From: Xanthomonas bonasiae
Lineage (GTDB): Bacteria > Pseudomonadota > Gammaproteobacteria > Xanthomonadales > Xanthomonadaceae
Reading direction: 5' to 3'
Assembly: GCF_017163705.1 (NCBI RefSeq)
Contig: NZ_JAFIWB010000006.1
Location: forward strand, 1-64,000
DNA: 64,000 nt
This document shows positions 1-12,989 of the stretch, one piece after another. The position numbers and the translations under genes are program-made. The notes beneath the pieces are model-generated. The model saw nothing but the letters and a program-made list of their open reading frames with translations, had not been told where the DNA came from and did not search any database. Position 1 is the stretch's first letter. The number at the start of each line of letters is the position of its first letter.

Positions 1-181
1 CAGTCCCGACTGGCTCCGAAGCCGGTCGCTGACAGACTCCGTGTCGCGGCTGAAGCCGCTCCTACAAGAAGCGGCATTCCGAGTGCGCACTGGGTGCACT
101 GTGGGAGGGACTTCAGTCCCGACTGGCTCCGAAGCCGGTCGCTGACAGACCTCGCTTCGCGACTGAAGTCGCTCCCACAGG
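1..181. repeat. Tandem and inverted REP-like repeats
   Basis: Two imperfect copies of a roughly 110-base unit, at about 1-80 and 112-193, share the segment 'gactggctccgaagccggtc'. Each carries the Xanthomonas-type motif 'gtcgcggctgaagccgctcc' or its 'gcgactgaagtcgctcccac' variant. The arms at about 101-124 and 157-180 face each other and could fold as a hairpin. The window starts inside an element, so its left edge is not seen. No gene is visible here. Confidence 0.7.
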
Positions 182-203
182 AAGCGGCACGCCGCGCATC
201 GCC

Positions 204-2306
204 TCACCCATTGCCGCGGCTCCCTGCCCGCACACGACGCCGACGACGCCAGCGCCGCCACAGCGTCACCACGGCCGCGAGCAGGGCCAGCGCGACGATG
301 CCAAGCGTCGCCATGCGCGCGGCCACGCCGTGCTGGAACACCACCTCCTGGCCCTGGCCATCCAGCGTATAGGCGACCACGTAATCGCCCAGCGCCCCCA
401 TGCCCTCGCGGCCGCCGGCGGCGATCACCACGTACTGCTTGCCGCCCACCGCATAGATCGACGGCGTGGCCTGGCCGCCCGCCGGCAGCTTTGCGTCCCA
501 CAGGGTCTTGCCGCTGGCGCTGTCGAGCGCGCGCAGGCGCGCATCGGCGGCCGCGGCGATGAAGGTCAGCCCGCTGGCGGTGGTCACCGCGCCGCCGAGC
601 AGCGGCGTGCCCACGTCCAGCGGCAGCCACGGCAGCCGCTCTTCCAGTGTGCCGAGCGGGCGTTCCCAGGCGATCTTGCGCGTGCGCAGATCGACCGCCA
701 CCAGCCGCCCCCACGGCGGCTTGACGCAGGGAACGCCGCGGGACGAGCCCAGCATGCCGCGGCGCATGTAGTACGGCGTGCCTTGCATGTCGTTGAATTG
801 CTGGTCGGGATGGCGCGCGTAATCGGCCTCGCTGAAGTGGTCGCGCGGGATCAGCGCCACCTGCATCGGCAGATCCGACACCGGCAGGATCGCCAGCTGG
901 CGCTGCGGGTCCACCGCGATGCCGCCCCAGTTCACCCCGCCGGCCCAGCCCGGCAGCGCGATCGTGCCGCGCACGCTGGGCGGAGTGAACAGGCCTTCCG
1001 AACGCAGCCCGGCGATCAGCGCGGCGCACTCGCGGCGCGCGCCCGGCGTCGCGCCCCAGGCGTCGGCGGCGGTCAGCGGCGTATGTCGCGCCAGGCGCAG
1101 CGCCGGCTCGGGCATCGGCTGGGTCGGCGAGATGCGCTCGCCGGGTACGTCGGTCGCCGGCACCGGCACTTCGCTGATCGGGAACACCGGGCTGCCGTCG
1201 CGCCGGTCGAAGGCGAACAGGAAGCCGGTCTTGGTCGCCTGCAGCACCGCCTCGCGCGGCCCCTGCGCGGTCTGCACCGTCGTCAGCACCGGCTGCGAGG
1301 CCAGGTCGTAGTCCCACAGGTCGTGATGCACCAGTTGCTGCGCCCACACCCGGCGCCCGCTGTGCAGGTCCAGCGCCACCAGCGAATTCGCATCGCGGTT
1401 GTCGCCGAGCCGCTCGCCGCCGTAGTAGTCGGGACTGGCCGAGCCGGTCGGCACGTACACCAGCCCCAGTGCCGGATCCACCGCCAGCGGCGCCCAGGCG
1501 TTGCCGCCGCCGACCGTGGCGGCCTGCTCCGGCTGCCAGCCGGCCGCGGCCGCCGCGGCCGGAGCGCGCGGCACCGGATCCCAGCGCCACAATTCGCGCC
1601 CGCTGCGCACGTCGTAGCCGCGCACCACACCCTGCTCCAGCGCATGCCCGCGGTTGTCGCCGATCGAGCTGCCCACCACCAGCACGTCGCCGGCCACCAC
1701 CGGCGGCGAGGTCACCGCATAGTTGGCCCAGGCATCGCCGGGCCTGTCCTGCACGTCGATCCCGGCCCGCAGGTCGATGCTGCCGGCAGTGCCGAACCCG
1801 GCGCAGGGCCGACCGTCGGCGGCGTCCAGCGCGATCAGCCGTGCGTCCAGGGTGCCGAACACGATGCGCTCGCGGCACGCGCCTGCCGCGGCCTGCGCGT
1901 CGCGCCAGAAGCTCACCCCGCGCGAGGCCGGATCGCTGTAGTGCTTGCCGCGCGCGACCTGGGCGTCGAACGACCACAGTTCGCGGCCGCTGGCCGCATC
2001 CAGCGCGAAGGCGATGCCGGTGCCGGTGACCAGGTACATGCGCCCGTCCAGCACCAGCGGATTGGCCTCGAAGCGGCGCCGCTCCGGATCCGGCAGGCCC
2101 GCGCCGAGTTCGCCGGTCCGGAACGACCAGGCGATGCGCAGCCGTCCCACGTTGTCCGGAGTGATCTGGGTCAGCGGCGAATGCTGGCCGCCGCCGGGCG
2201 CGCCGGCATAGCTGGACCAGTCGCCCGGCGCCGCCGCGCAGATCCCGCCGGCGCCGAGCGCCAGTCCCACCCCACACACTGCCGTTCGCCATCCGCTGAT
2301 CACCAT
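204..2306 (-). CDS. PQQ-dependent membrane-bound dehydrogenase (quinoprotein)
   Basis: A periplasmic quinoprotein of the glucose/quinate dehydrogenase type, which would oxidise a sugar or alcohol with pyrroloquinoline quinone and pass electrons to the respiratory quinone pool. Repeated propeller motifs (such as ALDAASGRELW and ALDLHSGRRVW) and the family signature HHDLWDYD at about residues 327-334 support this. From the ATG at 2306 (700 aa) a signal sequence follows (hydrophobic to about residue 25). The C-terminus has one membrane segment and an Arg-rich tail, so it is tail-anchored. It lacks the N-terminal multi-span domain of classic glucose dehydrogenase and has no CxxCH haem site. An upstream in-frame ATG at 2354 would put residues before the signal peptide and is less likely. 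The substrate cannot be read from sequence. Confidence 0.85.
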   Translation of the reverse strand: MVISGWRTAVCGVGLALGAGGICAAAPGDWSSYAGAPGGGQHSPLTQITPDNVGRLRIAWSFRTGELGAGLPDPERRRFEANPLVLDGRMYLVTGTGIAFALDAASGRELWSFDAQVARGKHYSDPASRGVSFWRDAQAAAGACRERIVFGTLDARLIALDAADGRPCAGFGTAGSIDLRAGIDVQDRPGDAWANYAVTSPPVVAGDVLVVGSSIGDNRGHALEQGVVRGYDVRSGRELWRWDPVPRAPAAAAAAGWQPEQAATVGGGNAWAPLAVDPALGLVYVPTGSASPDYYGGERLGDNRDANSLVALDLHSGRRVWAQQLVHHDLWDYDLASQPVLTTVQTAQGPREAVLQATKTGFLFAFDRRDGSPVFPISEVPVPATDVPGERISPTQPMPEPALRLARHTPLTAADAWGATPGARRECAALIAGLRSEGLFTPPSVRGTIALPGWAGGVNWGGIAVDPQRQLAILPVSDLPMQVALIPRDHFSEADYARHPDQQFNDMQGTPYYMRRGMLGSSRGVPCVKPPWGRLVAVDLRTRKIAWERPLGTLEERLPWLPLDVGTPLLGGAVTTASGLTFIAAAADARLRALDSASGKTLWDAKLPAGGQATPSIYAVGGKQYVVIAAGGREGMGALGDYVVAYTLDGQGQEVVFQHGVAARMATLGIVALALLAAVVTLWRRWRRRRRVRAGSRGNG

Positions 2307-2625
2307 GCCGTTCCCGTCGCATCCGAAGTGCCGTGCAGTATCGACAACACACACTTGTCCGCAGCGACGGAGGGATCGTCGGGGTCGTCCCGGTGACCGG
2401 TGGTGGCCCGGCAGGGACGAATGGCAAGTCGGAAAGACCGGGCGCTCGACTCACGCGCGCCGGCGGCCACGATCTGGCCGCTGCTTGCCGGCCGGGGTTT
2501 GAAACAGGAGTGACGGTGCGGTTGCTTCGTCCACTGCCAGGATCGCAGGCCAGGGCAACTCATGGAGCCCACGCACGCCATCGTGCATCGGTCCGACGCC
2601 TGGCCATTGATCACGCCGGCCACCT
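2307..2625. other. Intergenic region, possible stem-loop
   Basis: 319 bases between the 3' end of the acyltransferase gene and the start of the dehydrogenase, both on the minus strand. It should hold the dehydrogenase promoter. A stem (2385-2391 with 2414-2420, tcgtccc/gggacga) is visible but has no T-tract. I see no convincing gene; short open frames here lack support. Confidence 0.4.
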
Positions 2626-4566
2626 TCAATGGACAGAGGGCGGATCCAGTGCAGCCTCGAGTACTGGCGCCAGTTGCAGAACATAGTTCGCGTTGAGATG
2701 TTGGCCATCCCGATACAACAGCAAGCCGTTGCGCTCGGCGGAGCAGGTCTGTCCTGGGCAGACCGCGTCTCCCAGATCGACCAGTCGCACCGCTGGATGG
2801 CCTGCGACAGCGGCCTGCAGCCGCGCGATGAGCGCGCTCGGCCGAGCCTGCCGCAGCGGCACGCTGCATTCCTGCGCCAAGTTCCTGTCCTCTCCGCGAT
2901 GCGCCAATGCGCACTGCGGGCCATCGAACGGCAAAAGCGGCGTCGGCGCGAGCAGGATGGTGCGCTCCGAAGCGCCCTCGATCCGCTTCAGAAACCTGCG
3001 CGTCCCGCCCTCCCAATCCGCCGGATCGATCGCATAGGCCGCCGAAGAGCCCAGCACCAGCAATGTCGGCGGCCGCTCGTGCAGATACGCCACCACGCGA
3101 TCCCGCCAACGCTCGCACTCCACGTAGCGTCGGTTGATCCGAGGATAGACAAATGGATGATCGATCATCGGACACGACGATTTGGTCAGAACCACGAGGT
3201 TCCAGCCGCGCGTACGGGCGATGCTCTCCAACGCGGTCGACCATTGCGCCGCTACGCTGTCGCCCGCCAGCACCACGACCGGAGCGTCTTCGGACGTGGC
3301 ACGAACCAGGGAGCAAGGGACGAGGCGGTCGGCATGGAACCATTCGTCACAGCCGCGCTGTCGGTACAGCGCCGGTGTGGTGAGAGTCGCCAGCAAGGCC
3401 TGGTTCCGCGGATCCGGCCGCTCAGGCACGAACGCCACCTGCTCCCACGCCATCGCCGCATAGGCCAACAGTGCCGATACCAGCAAGCCAGCCAGCACCC
3501 AAGTGGTTCCCTGGCCTCGTTCCATCATGCGAACGCGCTGTTCGACGAATCTCCAACTGAGCCAGGCGGGAACCAGCGACAGCGCCGCGGCGGCGAGCCC
3601 GACCGATGGAGTGCGGCCGACCAACGAGAAACCCAGGACCAGAACCGGCCAGTGCCAGAGATACCAGCTGTACGACAAACGACCGAGGTATCGCAGCGGT
3701 TTCACGTCCAACCAAGCGTCCCGCCAGCCTTCCGGGCCGTTCAATAACAGCAACGCAGCGGCCACCGTGGGCAACAGCGCCCACGCCCCCGGATACGAGA
3801 TCCGATCCGGTGCCAGCCAGAGCGCGGCAACGACCAGCAGCACACAGCCGACGGCACGAGCGGCATGGATCCGCCGCAGCGAAAGACGCGCCTGGCCGAC
3901 AGAAAGCTGGACTCCCGCACCCAACGCCAATTGCCAAAGGCGACACGGCATCTGGTAATAGGCATGCAACGGCGCCAGCGCAGTAGCCGCTACCGTCAAC
4001 CCGAAACCCAGCACCACCAGCGTCCAGACCAGCGTCGTCGTGCCGCGCCGACGTCCGAGCTTCCAGGCAAGGCCGATGAGCGCGGGCCAGATCAGGTAGA
4101 ACTGCTCCTCGGCGCTCAGCGACCAGGTGTGCAAATAGAGATTGGCTTCGGTCCCTTGATCGAAATAGCCGGAATCGGCACCCGCGAAAAATATGTTCGA
4201 CGCCCACAGTGCGGCCCAGCGCGCGGCTTCGGCCTGCACGCCCCAACTGCTCCTGGGCAGCAACCAGAGCGCAAGCGCCGCACTCGCCAGAAGCATGACG
4301 CCGAATGCCGGAAGCAACCGTCTGATGCGGCGTGCATAGAACTGCCGGACATCGATGCTGCCGGTCGCCTGCAATTCCTGCTGCAACAAGCCGGTGATGA
4401 GAAACCCGGAGATGACGAAGAAGGCGTCCACGCCCACGTAGCCGCCGGGCAGAAAGGGAAGCTTGGCATGGGCCAGCACCACCATCAGCACCGCAACGCC
4501 GCGCAGACCTTCGATTTCGTTACGGAACCTCACGCCTGCCCGCCCCTTTTTTCGCCCCCTGGACAT
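2626..4566 (-). CDS. Acyltransferase 3 with C-terminal SGNH domain (OafA/YrhL family)
   Basis: An integral-membrane O-acyltransferase predicted to acetylate an envelope polysaccharide such as O-antigen or exopolysaccharide. The first ~370 residues are the acyltransferase-3 membrane domain, with RNEIEGLRGVAVLMVV near the start and FFVISGFLITG near residue 50. A periplasmic SGNH hydrolase-like domain follows, with GDS at about 435-437 and the D-x-x-H pair at about 620/623 (DGQH). The length of 646 aa fits this fused class. The ATG at 4566 lies directly against a 12-bp hairpin (4567-4595) that leaves no room for a ribosome site. The GTG at 4533 (635 aa), preceded by a G-rich stretch, is a realistic alternative start. 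The gene follows sucCD on the same strand. Confidence 0.88.
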   Translation of the reverse strand: MSRGRKKGRAGVRFRNEIEGLRGVAVLMVVLAHAKLPFLPGGYVGVDAFFVISGFLITGLLQQELQATGSIDVRQFYARRIRRLLPAFGVMLLASAALALWLLPRSSWGVQAEAARWAALWASNIFFAGADSGYFDQGTEANLYLHTWSLSAEEQFYLIWPALIGLAWKLGRRRGTTTLVWTLVVLGFGLTVAATALAPLHAYYQMPCRLWQLALGAGVQLSVGQARLSLRRIHAARAVGCVLLVVAALWLAPDRISYPGAWALLPTVAAALLLLNGPEGWRDAWLDVKPLRYLGRLSYSWYLWHWPVLVLGFSLVGRTPSVGLAAAALSLVPAWLSWRFVEQRVRMMERGQGTTWVLAGLLVSALLAYAAMAWEQVAFVPERPDPRNQALLATLTTPALYRQRGCDEWFHADRLVPCSLVRATSEDAPVVVLAGDSVAAQWSTALESIARTRGWNLVVLTKSSCPMIDHPFVYPRINRRYVECERWRDRVVAYLHERPPTLLVLGSSAAYAIDPADWEGGTRRFLKRIEGASERTILLAPTPLLPFDGPQCALAHRGEDRNLAQECSVPLRQARPSALIARLQAAVAGHPAVRLVDLGDAVCPGQTCSAERNGLLLYRDGQHLNANYVLQLAPVLEAALDPPSVH

Positions 4567-4595
4567 CAGAAGGCCCGCACGAGGCGGGCCTTCTG
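4567..4595 (-). terminator. Hairpin after sucD, terminator-like
   Basis: A perfect 12-bp inverted repeat (cagaaggcccgc / gcgggccttctg, loop of 5) lies 22 bases beyond the sucD stop. It would act as the sucCD terminator on the minus strand, but no T-run follows; the downstream bases are gatgtcc. It abuts the annotated start of the acyltransferase, so it may also limit translation or transcription of that gene. Confidence 0.65.
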
Positions 4596-4617
4596 AGTGC
4601 TACATCCAGACTTCGAA

Positions 4618-5490
4618 TTACTTCACCAGCGAAGCGATCGCCGCGCCCAGGTCGCCCGGCGAACGGACGGTCTTGACGCCAGCGGCTTCCATCGCCGCGA
4701 ACTTGCCGGCCGCGGTGCCCGAACCGCCCGAGGCGATCGCACCGGCGTGGCCCATGCGCTTGCCCGGAGGAGCCGAGGCGCCGGCGATGAAACCGACGAC
4801 CGGCTTCTTGACGTGGGCCTTGATGTACTCGGCACCGGCTTCCTCGGCGTCGCCGCCGATCTCGCCGACCATGATGATGCCCTGGGTCTGCGGGTCTTCG
4901 TTGAACAGCTTGAGGCAGTCGACGAAGTTCAGGCCGTTGATCGGATCGCCACCGATGCCGATGACGGTGGACTGGCCCAGGCCGGCAGCGGTGGTCTGCT
5001 TCACGGCTTCATAGGTCAGCGTGCCCGAGCGCGACACGATGCCGATCTTGCCCGGCATGTGGATGTGGCCCGGCATGATGCCGATCTTGCACTCGCCCGG
5101 GGTGATCACGCCGGGGCAGTTCGGCCCGATCAGGGTCACGTCCGGGTGCGACTTCAGCACGTTCTTGACCCGCAGCATGTCCAGCACCGGGATGCCTTCG
5201 GTGATGCAGACGATGACCTTGATGCCGGCCGAGGCCGCTTCCAGGATCGCATCGGCCGCGAACGGCGGCGGCACGTAGATCACCGACGCATCGGCGCCGG
5301 TGGCGTCGACCGCTTCGCGCACGGTGTTGAACACCGGCAGGTTGATGTGGGTGGTGCCGCCCTTGCCCGGGGTCACGCCGCCGACCACCTGGGTGCCGTA
5401 CTCGACCATCTGGGTCGCGTGGAAAGTCCCCTGCTGGCCGGTAAAGCCCTGCACGATGACCTTCGTATTCTTGTTGATCAAAACAGACAT
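4618..5490 (-). CDS. sucD: Succinyl-CoA synthetase alpha subunit
   Basis: ADP-forming succinate-CoA ligase, alpha chain: the TCA-cycle step that makes ATP (or GTP) from succinyl-CoA, as a complex with SucC. The 290 aa match the family length. The N-terminus has the CoA-binding Rossmann part ([14 protein letters not shown]). The phosphohistidine lies in MGHAGAI (His at about 248), followed by the Gly-rich ASGGSGTA loop. The gene starts 23 bases after the sucC stop on the same strand, the standard sucC-sucD operon. A hairpin closes it downstream. Confidence 0.97.
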   Translation of the reverse strand: MSVLINKNTKVIVQGFTGQQGTFHATQMVEYGTQVVGGVTPGKGGTTHINLPVFNTVREAVDATGADASVIYVPPPFAADAILEAASAGIKVIVCITEGIPVLDMLRVKNVLKSHPDVTLIGPNCPGVITPGECKIGIMPGHIHMPGKIGIVSRSGTLTYEAVKQTTAAGLGQSTVIGIGGDPINGLNFVDCLKLFNEDPQTQGIIMVGEIGGDAEEAGAEYIKAHVKKPVVGFIAGASAPPGKRMGHAGAIASGGSGTAAGKFAAMEAAGVKTVRSPGDLGAAIASLVK

Positions 5491-5513
5491 GAATTCTTCC
5501 TAGTCTCGTGGGT

Positions 5514-6677
<1,164 letters not shown>

Positions 6678-6978
6678 GCGTCACCGTGGGAAGAGGAACG
6701 ACCGTCCCGCAGCGATCCGGGCCTGGAATGGCGGCCGGAATGGTACGGACGGGCCGCATATTGTGGCCGACCCTGGGCGGCGGCGCAAAAGCGCTGGTTT
6801 CCGGCACCGCCGCGGGCGGGCCCACAGACCCGGCCCGGCACCGTCGCGACGCGGCCCGGGCGGTCCCGCGCAGCCCCGTCCTCGGCCATGCCGAGGCCGC
6901 CACCGGTGCGCCTCTGCCATCGCATTCCCCGGCGCGACGCCTATACTCGCGCCGTCCGTCGCCTGGCTGGAGTCCGGC

Positions 6979-8592
6979 TTGCCCACAAGCGCCTCGCTCA
7001 TCGACCGCATCGAGTCCATCCCGCGCCGCGAGCTGTACTTCTTCGCGCTGTACCGGGTCCTGGTGGCCGGACTGATCGCCGCGCTGGTGTTCAGCCCGTT
7101 GAGCGTGCTGGTCGGCGCGCCGCGCTTCCCGCAACTGGCGGTCGGGCTGGCCGGCGCCTACCTGCTGGTGGCGCTGCTGCTGTTGCTGTGGGGCCGCAAC
7201 GAACGCCATCTGATCCCGATCGTGTTCTGCAGCGCGACCGCGGACATCGCCGCGGCCACCCTGGCCGCGCACGCGCTGCCGGCGGCCAGCGCCGGCATCG
7301 CGATGATGCTGCTGTTCAATGTCGCCGCCGCGGCGATGCTGCTGCCGTTGCGCTACGGCTTCGGCGTCGCCCTGACCGCGGCCGCGGCGACCCTGCTGGA
7401 ATACGTGTGGACCTCGCTGGACGGCGGCGAAAGCACCCGCAGCCTGGCCGAACTGGCCATGTTCGCGACCAGCTACCTGGCGGTGTCCTACATCTGCTAC
7501 CAGATCGGGCAGCGCGCGCGCAGCAGCCAGACGCTGGCCGATCGGCGCGGCGCCGAGGTGGCCAATCTCTACGAAATCAACGAGTTGATCATCCGCCGCA
7601 TGCGCACCGGGGTGCTGGTGGTGGACGCGCAGAACCGCGTCACCCTGGCCAACGAGGCCGCCTCGGCACTGCTCGGCGATGCCGACGGCAACAGCGCCAG
7701 CGGCCGCCTGGACCTGCTCAGCGCCGCGCCGGAGCTGGGCAAGCGGCTGCAACGCTGGCGCAACGGCTGGAATCAGGAAGAGACCCCGCTACAGCTGTCG
7801 CCGGACCAGCCGGAGGTGCAGCCACGCTTCGCCCGGCTGCTGATGGAAGGCGACCTGACCCTGGTGTTCCTGGACGATGCGACGGTGGTGTCGCGGCGCG
7901 CCGAATCGCTGACCCTGTCGGCGCTGGGCCGCTTCTCGGCCAGCCTGGCGCACGAGATCCGCAACCCGCTGGCCGCGATCAGCTACGCCTCGCAGTTGCT
8001 CGAGGAATCGCCGGCGATCGGCGACGCCGACCGCCGCCTGCTGCAGATCATCCACATGCAGTGCCAGCGCACCAACGGCATCGTCGAGAGCGTGCTGGGC
8101 CTGGCCCGGCGCGAGCGCTCCAATCCGGAGAACCTGGACCTGGGCGTGTTCGTGCGCCGCTTCGTGCTGGAATACCGGCAGACCCTGTCGATCGAGACCG
8201 ACAGCCTGGAAGCCATCCTCGCGCCGCAGCCGGTGCACGCGCTGGTCGATCCCAAGCACCTGCACCAGATCCTCAGCGCGCTGGTGCACAACGCGCTCAA
8301 GTACGGCCGGGTGATGGAGGAGCCGGCGCGGGTGCGGCTGCGCGTGGCGATGCAGGAACGCAATGCCATCGTCGATGTCATGGACCGCGGTCCCGGCATT
8401 CCCGAAGCGGTCGCCGCGCAGCTGTTCCGCCCGTTCTTCACCACCTCCGAGCACGGCACCGGGCTGGGCCTGTATATCGCCCGCGAGCTGTGCCGGGCCA
8501 ACCAGGCACGCCTGGAATACGTCCCGGTACCGGCCGGCGGCGCCTGCTTCCGCGTGGTCCTGCCTGGCCCGCACACCATGCTCTCGGGGTGA
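6979..8592 (+). CDS. pilS: PilS sensor histidine kinase of type IV pili
   Basis: Membrane sensor kinase that partners PilR to control pilin transcription. The N-terminal half has about six hydrophobic segments. A PAS-like stretch follows, then the H-box SLAHEIRNPL with the phospho-acceptor His at about residue 325. The ATPase domain has the N-box HNALKYGRV and the G-boxes DRGPGIP and GTGLGLYIA. I chose the TTG at 6979 (537 aa) because GGAG at 6969-6972 sits 6 bases upstream and the predicted protein starts right before the family sequence; extending to 6676 would add about 100 residues of low-complexity, Arg/Pro-rich sequence. pilR follows after 74 bases. Confidence 0.92.
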   Translation: MPTSASLIDRIESIPRRELYFFALYRVLVAGLIAALVFSPLSVLVGAPRFPQLAVGLAGAYLLVALLLLLWGRNERHLIPIVFCSATADIAAATLAAHALPAASAGIAMMLLFNVAAAAMLLPLRYGFGVALTAAAATLLEYVWTSLDGGESTRSLAELAMFATSYLAVSYICYQIGQRARSSQTLADRRGAEVANLYEINELIIRRMRTGVLVVDAQNRVTLANEAASALLGDADGNSASGRLDLLSAAPELGKRLQRWRNGWNQEETPLQLSPDQPEVQPRFARLLMEGDLTLVFLDDATVVSRRAESLTLSALGRFSASLAHEIRNPLAAISYASQLLEESPAIGDADRRLLQIIHMQCQRTNGIVESVLGLARRERSNPENLDLGVFVRRFVLEYRQTLSIETDSLEAILAPQPVHALVDPKHLHQILSALVHNALKYGRVMEEPARVRLRVAMQERNAIVDVMDRGPGIPEAVAAQLFRPFFTTSEHGTGLGLYIARELCRANQARLEYVPVPAGGACFRVVLPGPHTMLSG

Positions 8593-8666
8593 GACGCACG
8601 TCACCATATCCCCCGCCGCGTCGATAATTTGGCGCTCCCCCCGTACCTGGGCTATCTTTTCCGCAC

Positions 8667-10055
<1,389 letters not shown>

Positions 10056-10061
10056 AAGAGC

Positions 10062-10092
10062 GGGGAATGGGGAGTCGGGATTGGGGATTCGT
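10062..10092 (+). repeat. G-rich intergenic repeat after pilR, G-quadruplex motif
   Basis: Starts 6 bases past the pilR stop. Four G-runs (10062-10065, 10069-10072, 10077-10079, 10083-10086) with 3-4-base loops fit a G-quadruplex pattern. It belongs to the 'gggattggggattcg' family also seen near 46090, 46201 and 48928. Confidence 0.7.
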
Positions 10093-10179
10093 AAAAGCAA
10101 CGGCGTCCCATTCCTCTCCTAATTCGGCCTAGGTAGAAAAGGCAGATCAGGGATCGGGAGGAGTCGCGGCTCCGCTCTT

Positions 10180-10210
10180 GCGAATCCCCAATCCCGAATG
10201 CCGAATCCCG
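10180..10210 (-). repeat. C-rich copy of the same repeat beside pilB 3' end
   Basis: 'gaatccccaatcccgaatgccgaatcccgg' is the reverse-complement form of the G-rich repeat, a few bases past the pilB stop. With the copy at 10062 it frames the convergent pilR/pilB junction, so each gene ends beside a unit that is G-rich on its own coding strand. Confidence 0.6.
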
Positions 10211-10216
10211 GCTCCA

Positions 10217-11956
<1,740 letters not shown>

Positions 11957-12108
11957 GTGAAAAGCCCCCGTTCTTGCGGACCAAAGATACTGCAATTCCA
12001 GCGCAACCGCCTCTGGCACAGGCACATACAGCAGGCCATTCTGCCCCACGCCATGAATCGGGCCGCGACTGCGATTAACATAGCGAACGGGGAACTAGGG
12101 GTCGACCT

Positions 12109-12966
12109 TTGGACAAGATCAGCATCATCCTGCCGGCCAAGAACGAGGTGGCCGGCCTGTCGCGTACGCTGCCCCGGCTGCGTGAAGAAATGCCGGATGC
12201 CGAGATCATCGTCGTGGACGACGGCTCTACCGATGCGACCGCGCAGGTCGCGCGCGACCAGGGCGCCCGGGTCATCGGCAGCCCTTACTCGATGGGCAAC
12301 GGCGCGGCGATCAAACGCGGCGCGCGTGCCGCTAGCGGCGACATCCTCGTCTTCATGGACGCGGACGGCCAGCACGATCCCGGTGATATCCAGAAACTGC
12401 TAGCCACGCTGAGCCAGGGCTACGACATGGTCGTCGGCGCACGCGACAGCGGCGGCCAGGCCAGCATGCATCGCGGGCTCGCCAATCGTTTCTACAACTG
12501 GCTGGCAAGCCGCATGACCGGCTTCGAGGTGAAGGACCTCACCTCCGGCTTCCGTGCAGTCCGCGCTGACAGGTTTCGCGAATTCCTGCACCTGCTCCCG
12601 AACGGCTTCAGCTACCCCACCACCAGCACGATGGCGTTCTTTCGCAGCGCCTATCCGGTCGCCTACGTGCCGATCCCGGTCGCGAAGCGCGTCGGCAACG
12701 GCAGCCACATCCGCCCGATGAAGGACGGCATCCGCTTCCTACTGATCATCTTCAAGATCGCCACGCTGTATTCTCCGCTGAAGCTGTTCGTTCCGGTCTC
12801 GATGGCGTTCTTTGCCCTCGGACTCACCTACTATGGCTACACGTTCGCGACGATGCACCGCTTCACCAATATGAGCACGTTATTGTTCAGCGCCGCGGTG
12901 ATCATTTTTCTGATTGGGCTGATTTCCGAGCAGATCACCAACCTGACCTATCGGCGCGACGCCTGA
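12109..12966 (+). CDS. Family 2 glycosyltransferase, polyprenyl-phosphate type
   Basis: A GT2 enzyme with the GT-A fold, probably moving a sugar from a nucleotide donor to a lipid carrier (dolichyl/undecaprenyl phosphate transferase type). N-terminal ISIILPAKNE and IIVVDDGST are the nucleotide-binding region, and FMDADGQHDP holds the DxD-type motif. Two hydrophobic segments near the C-terminus (about 223-245 and 255-275) anchor it in the membrane. The start is TTG at 12109, with AGGGG 7 bases upstream; no ATG fits the conserved N-terminus. It is divergent from pilB (152 bases) and leads a plus-strand run with the next two genes. Confidence 0.85.
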   Translation: MDKISIILPAKNEVAGLSRTLPRLREEMPDAEIIVVDDGSTDATAQVARDQGARVIGSPYSMGNGAAIKRGARAASGDILVFMDADGQHDPGDIQKLLATLSQGYDMVVGARDSGGQASMHRGLANRFYNWLASRMTGFEVKDLTSGFRAVRADRFREFLHLLPNGFSYPTTSTMAFFRSAYPVAYVPIPVAKRVGNGSHIRPMKDGIRFLLIIFKIATLYSPLKLFVPVSMAFFALGLTYYGYTFATMHRFTNMSTLLFSAAVIIFLIGLISEQITNLTYRRDA

Positions 12967-12989
12967 ACGTACGCGGGAAGAGCCGAGAC

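Noticed and set aside
330..2396. Long plus-strand open frame opposite the PQQ dehydrogenase
   Set aside because: A shadow of the real gene in GC-rich DNA: low-complexity Arg/Ala/His sequence with no domain.
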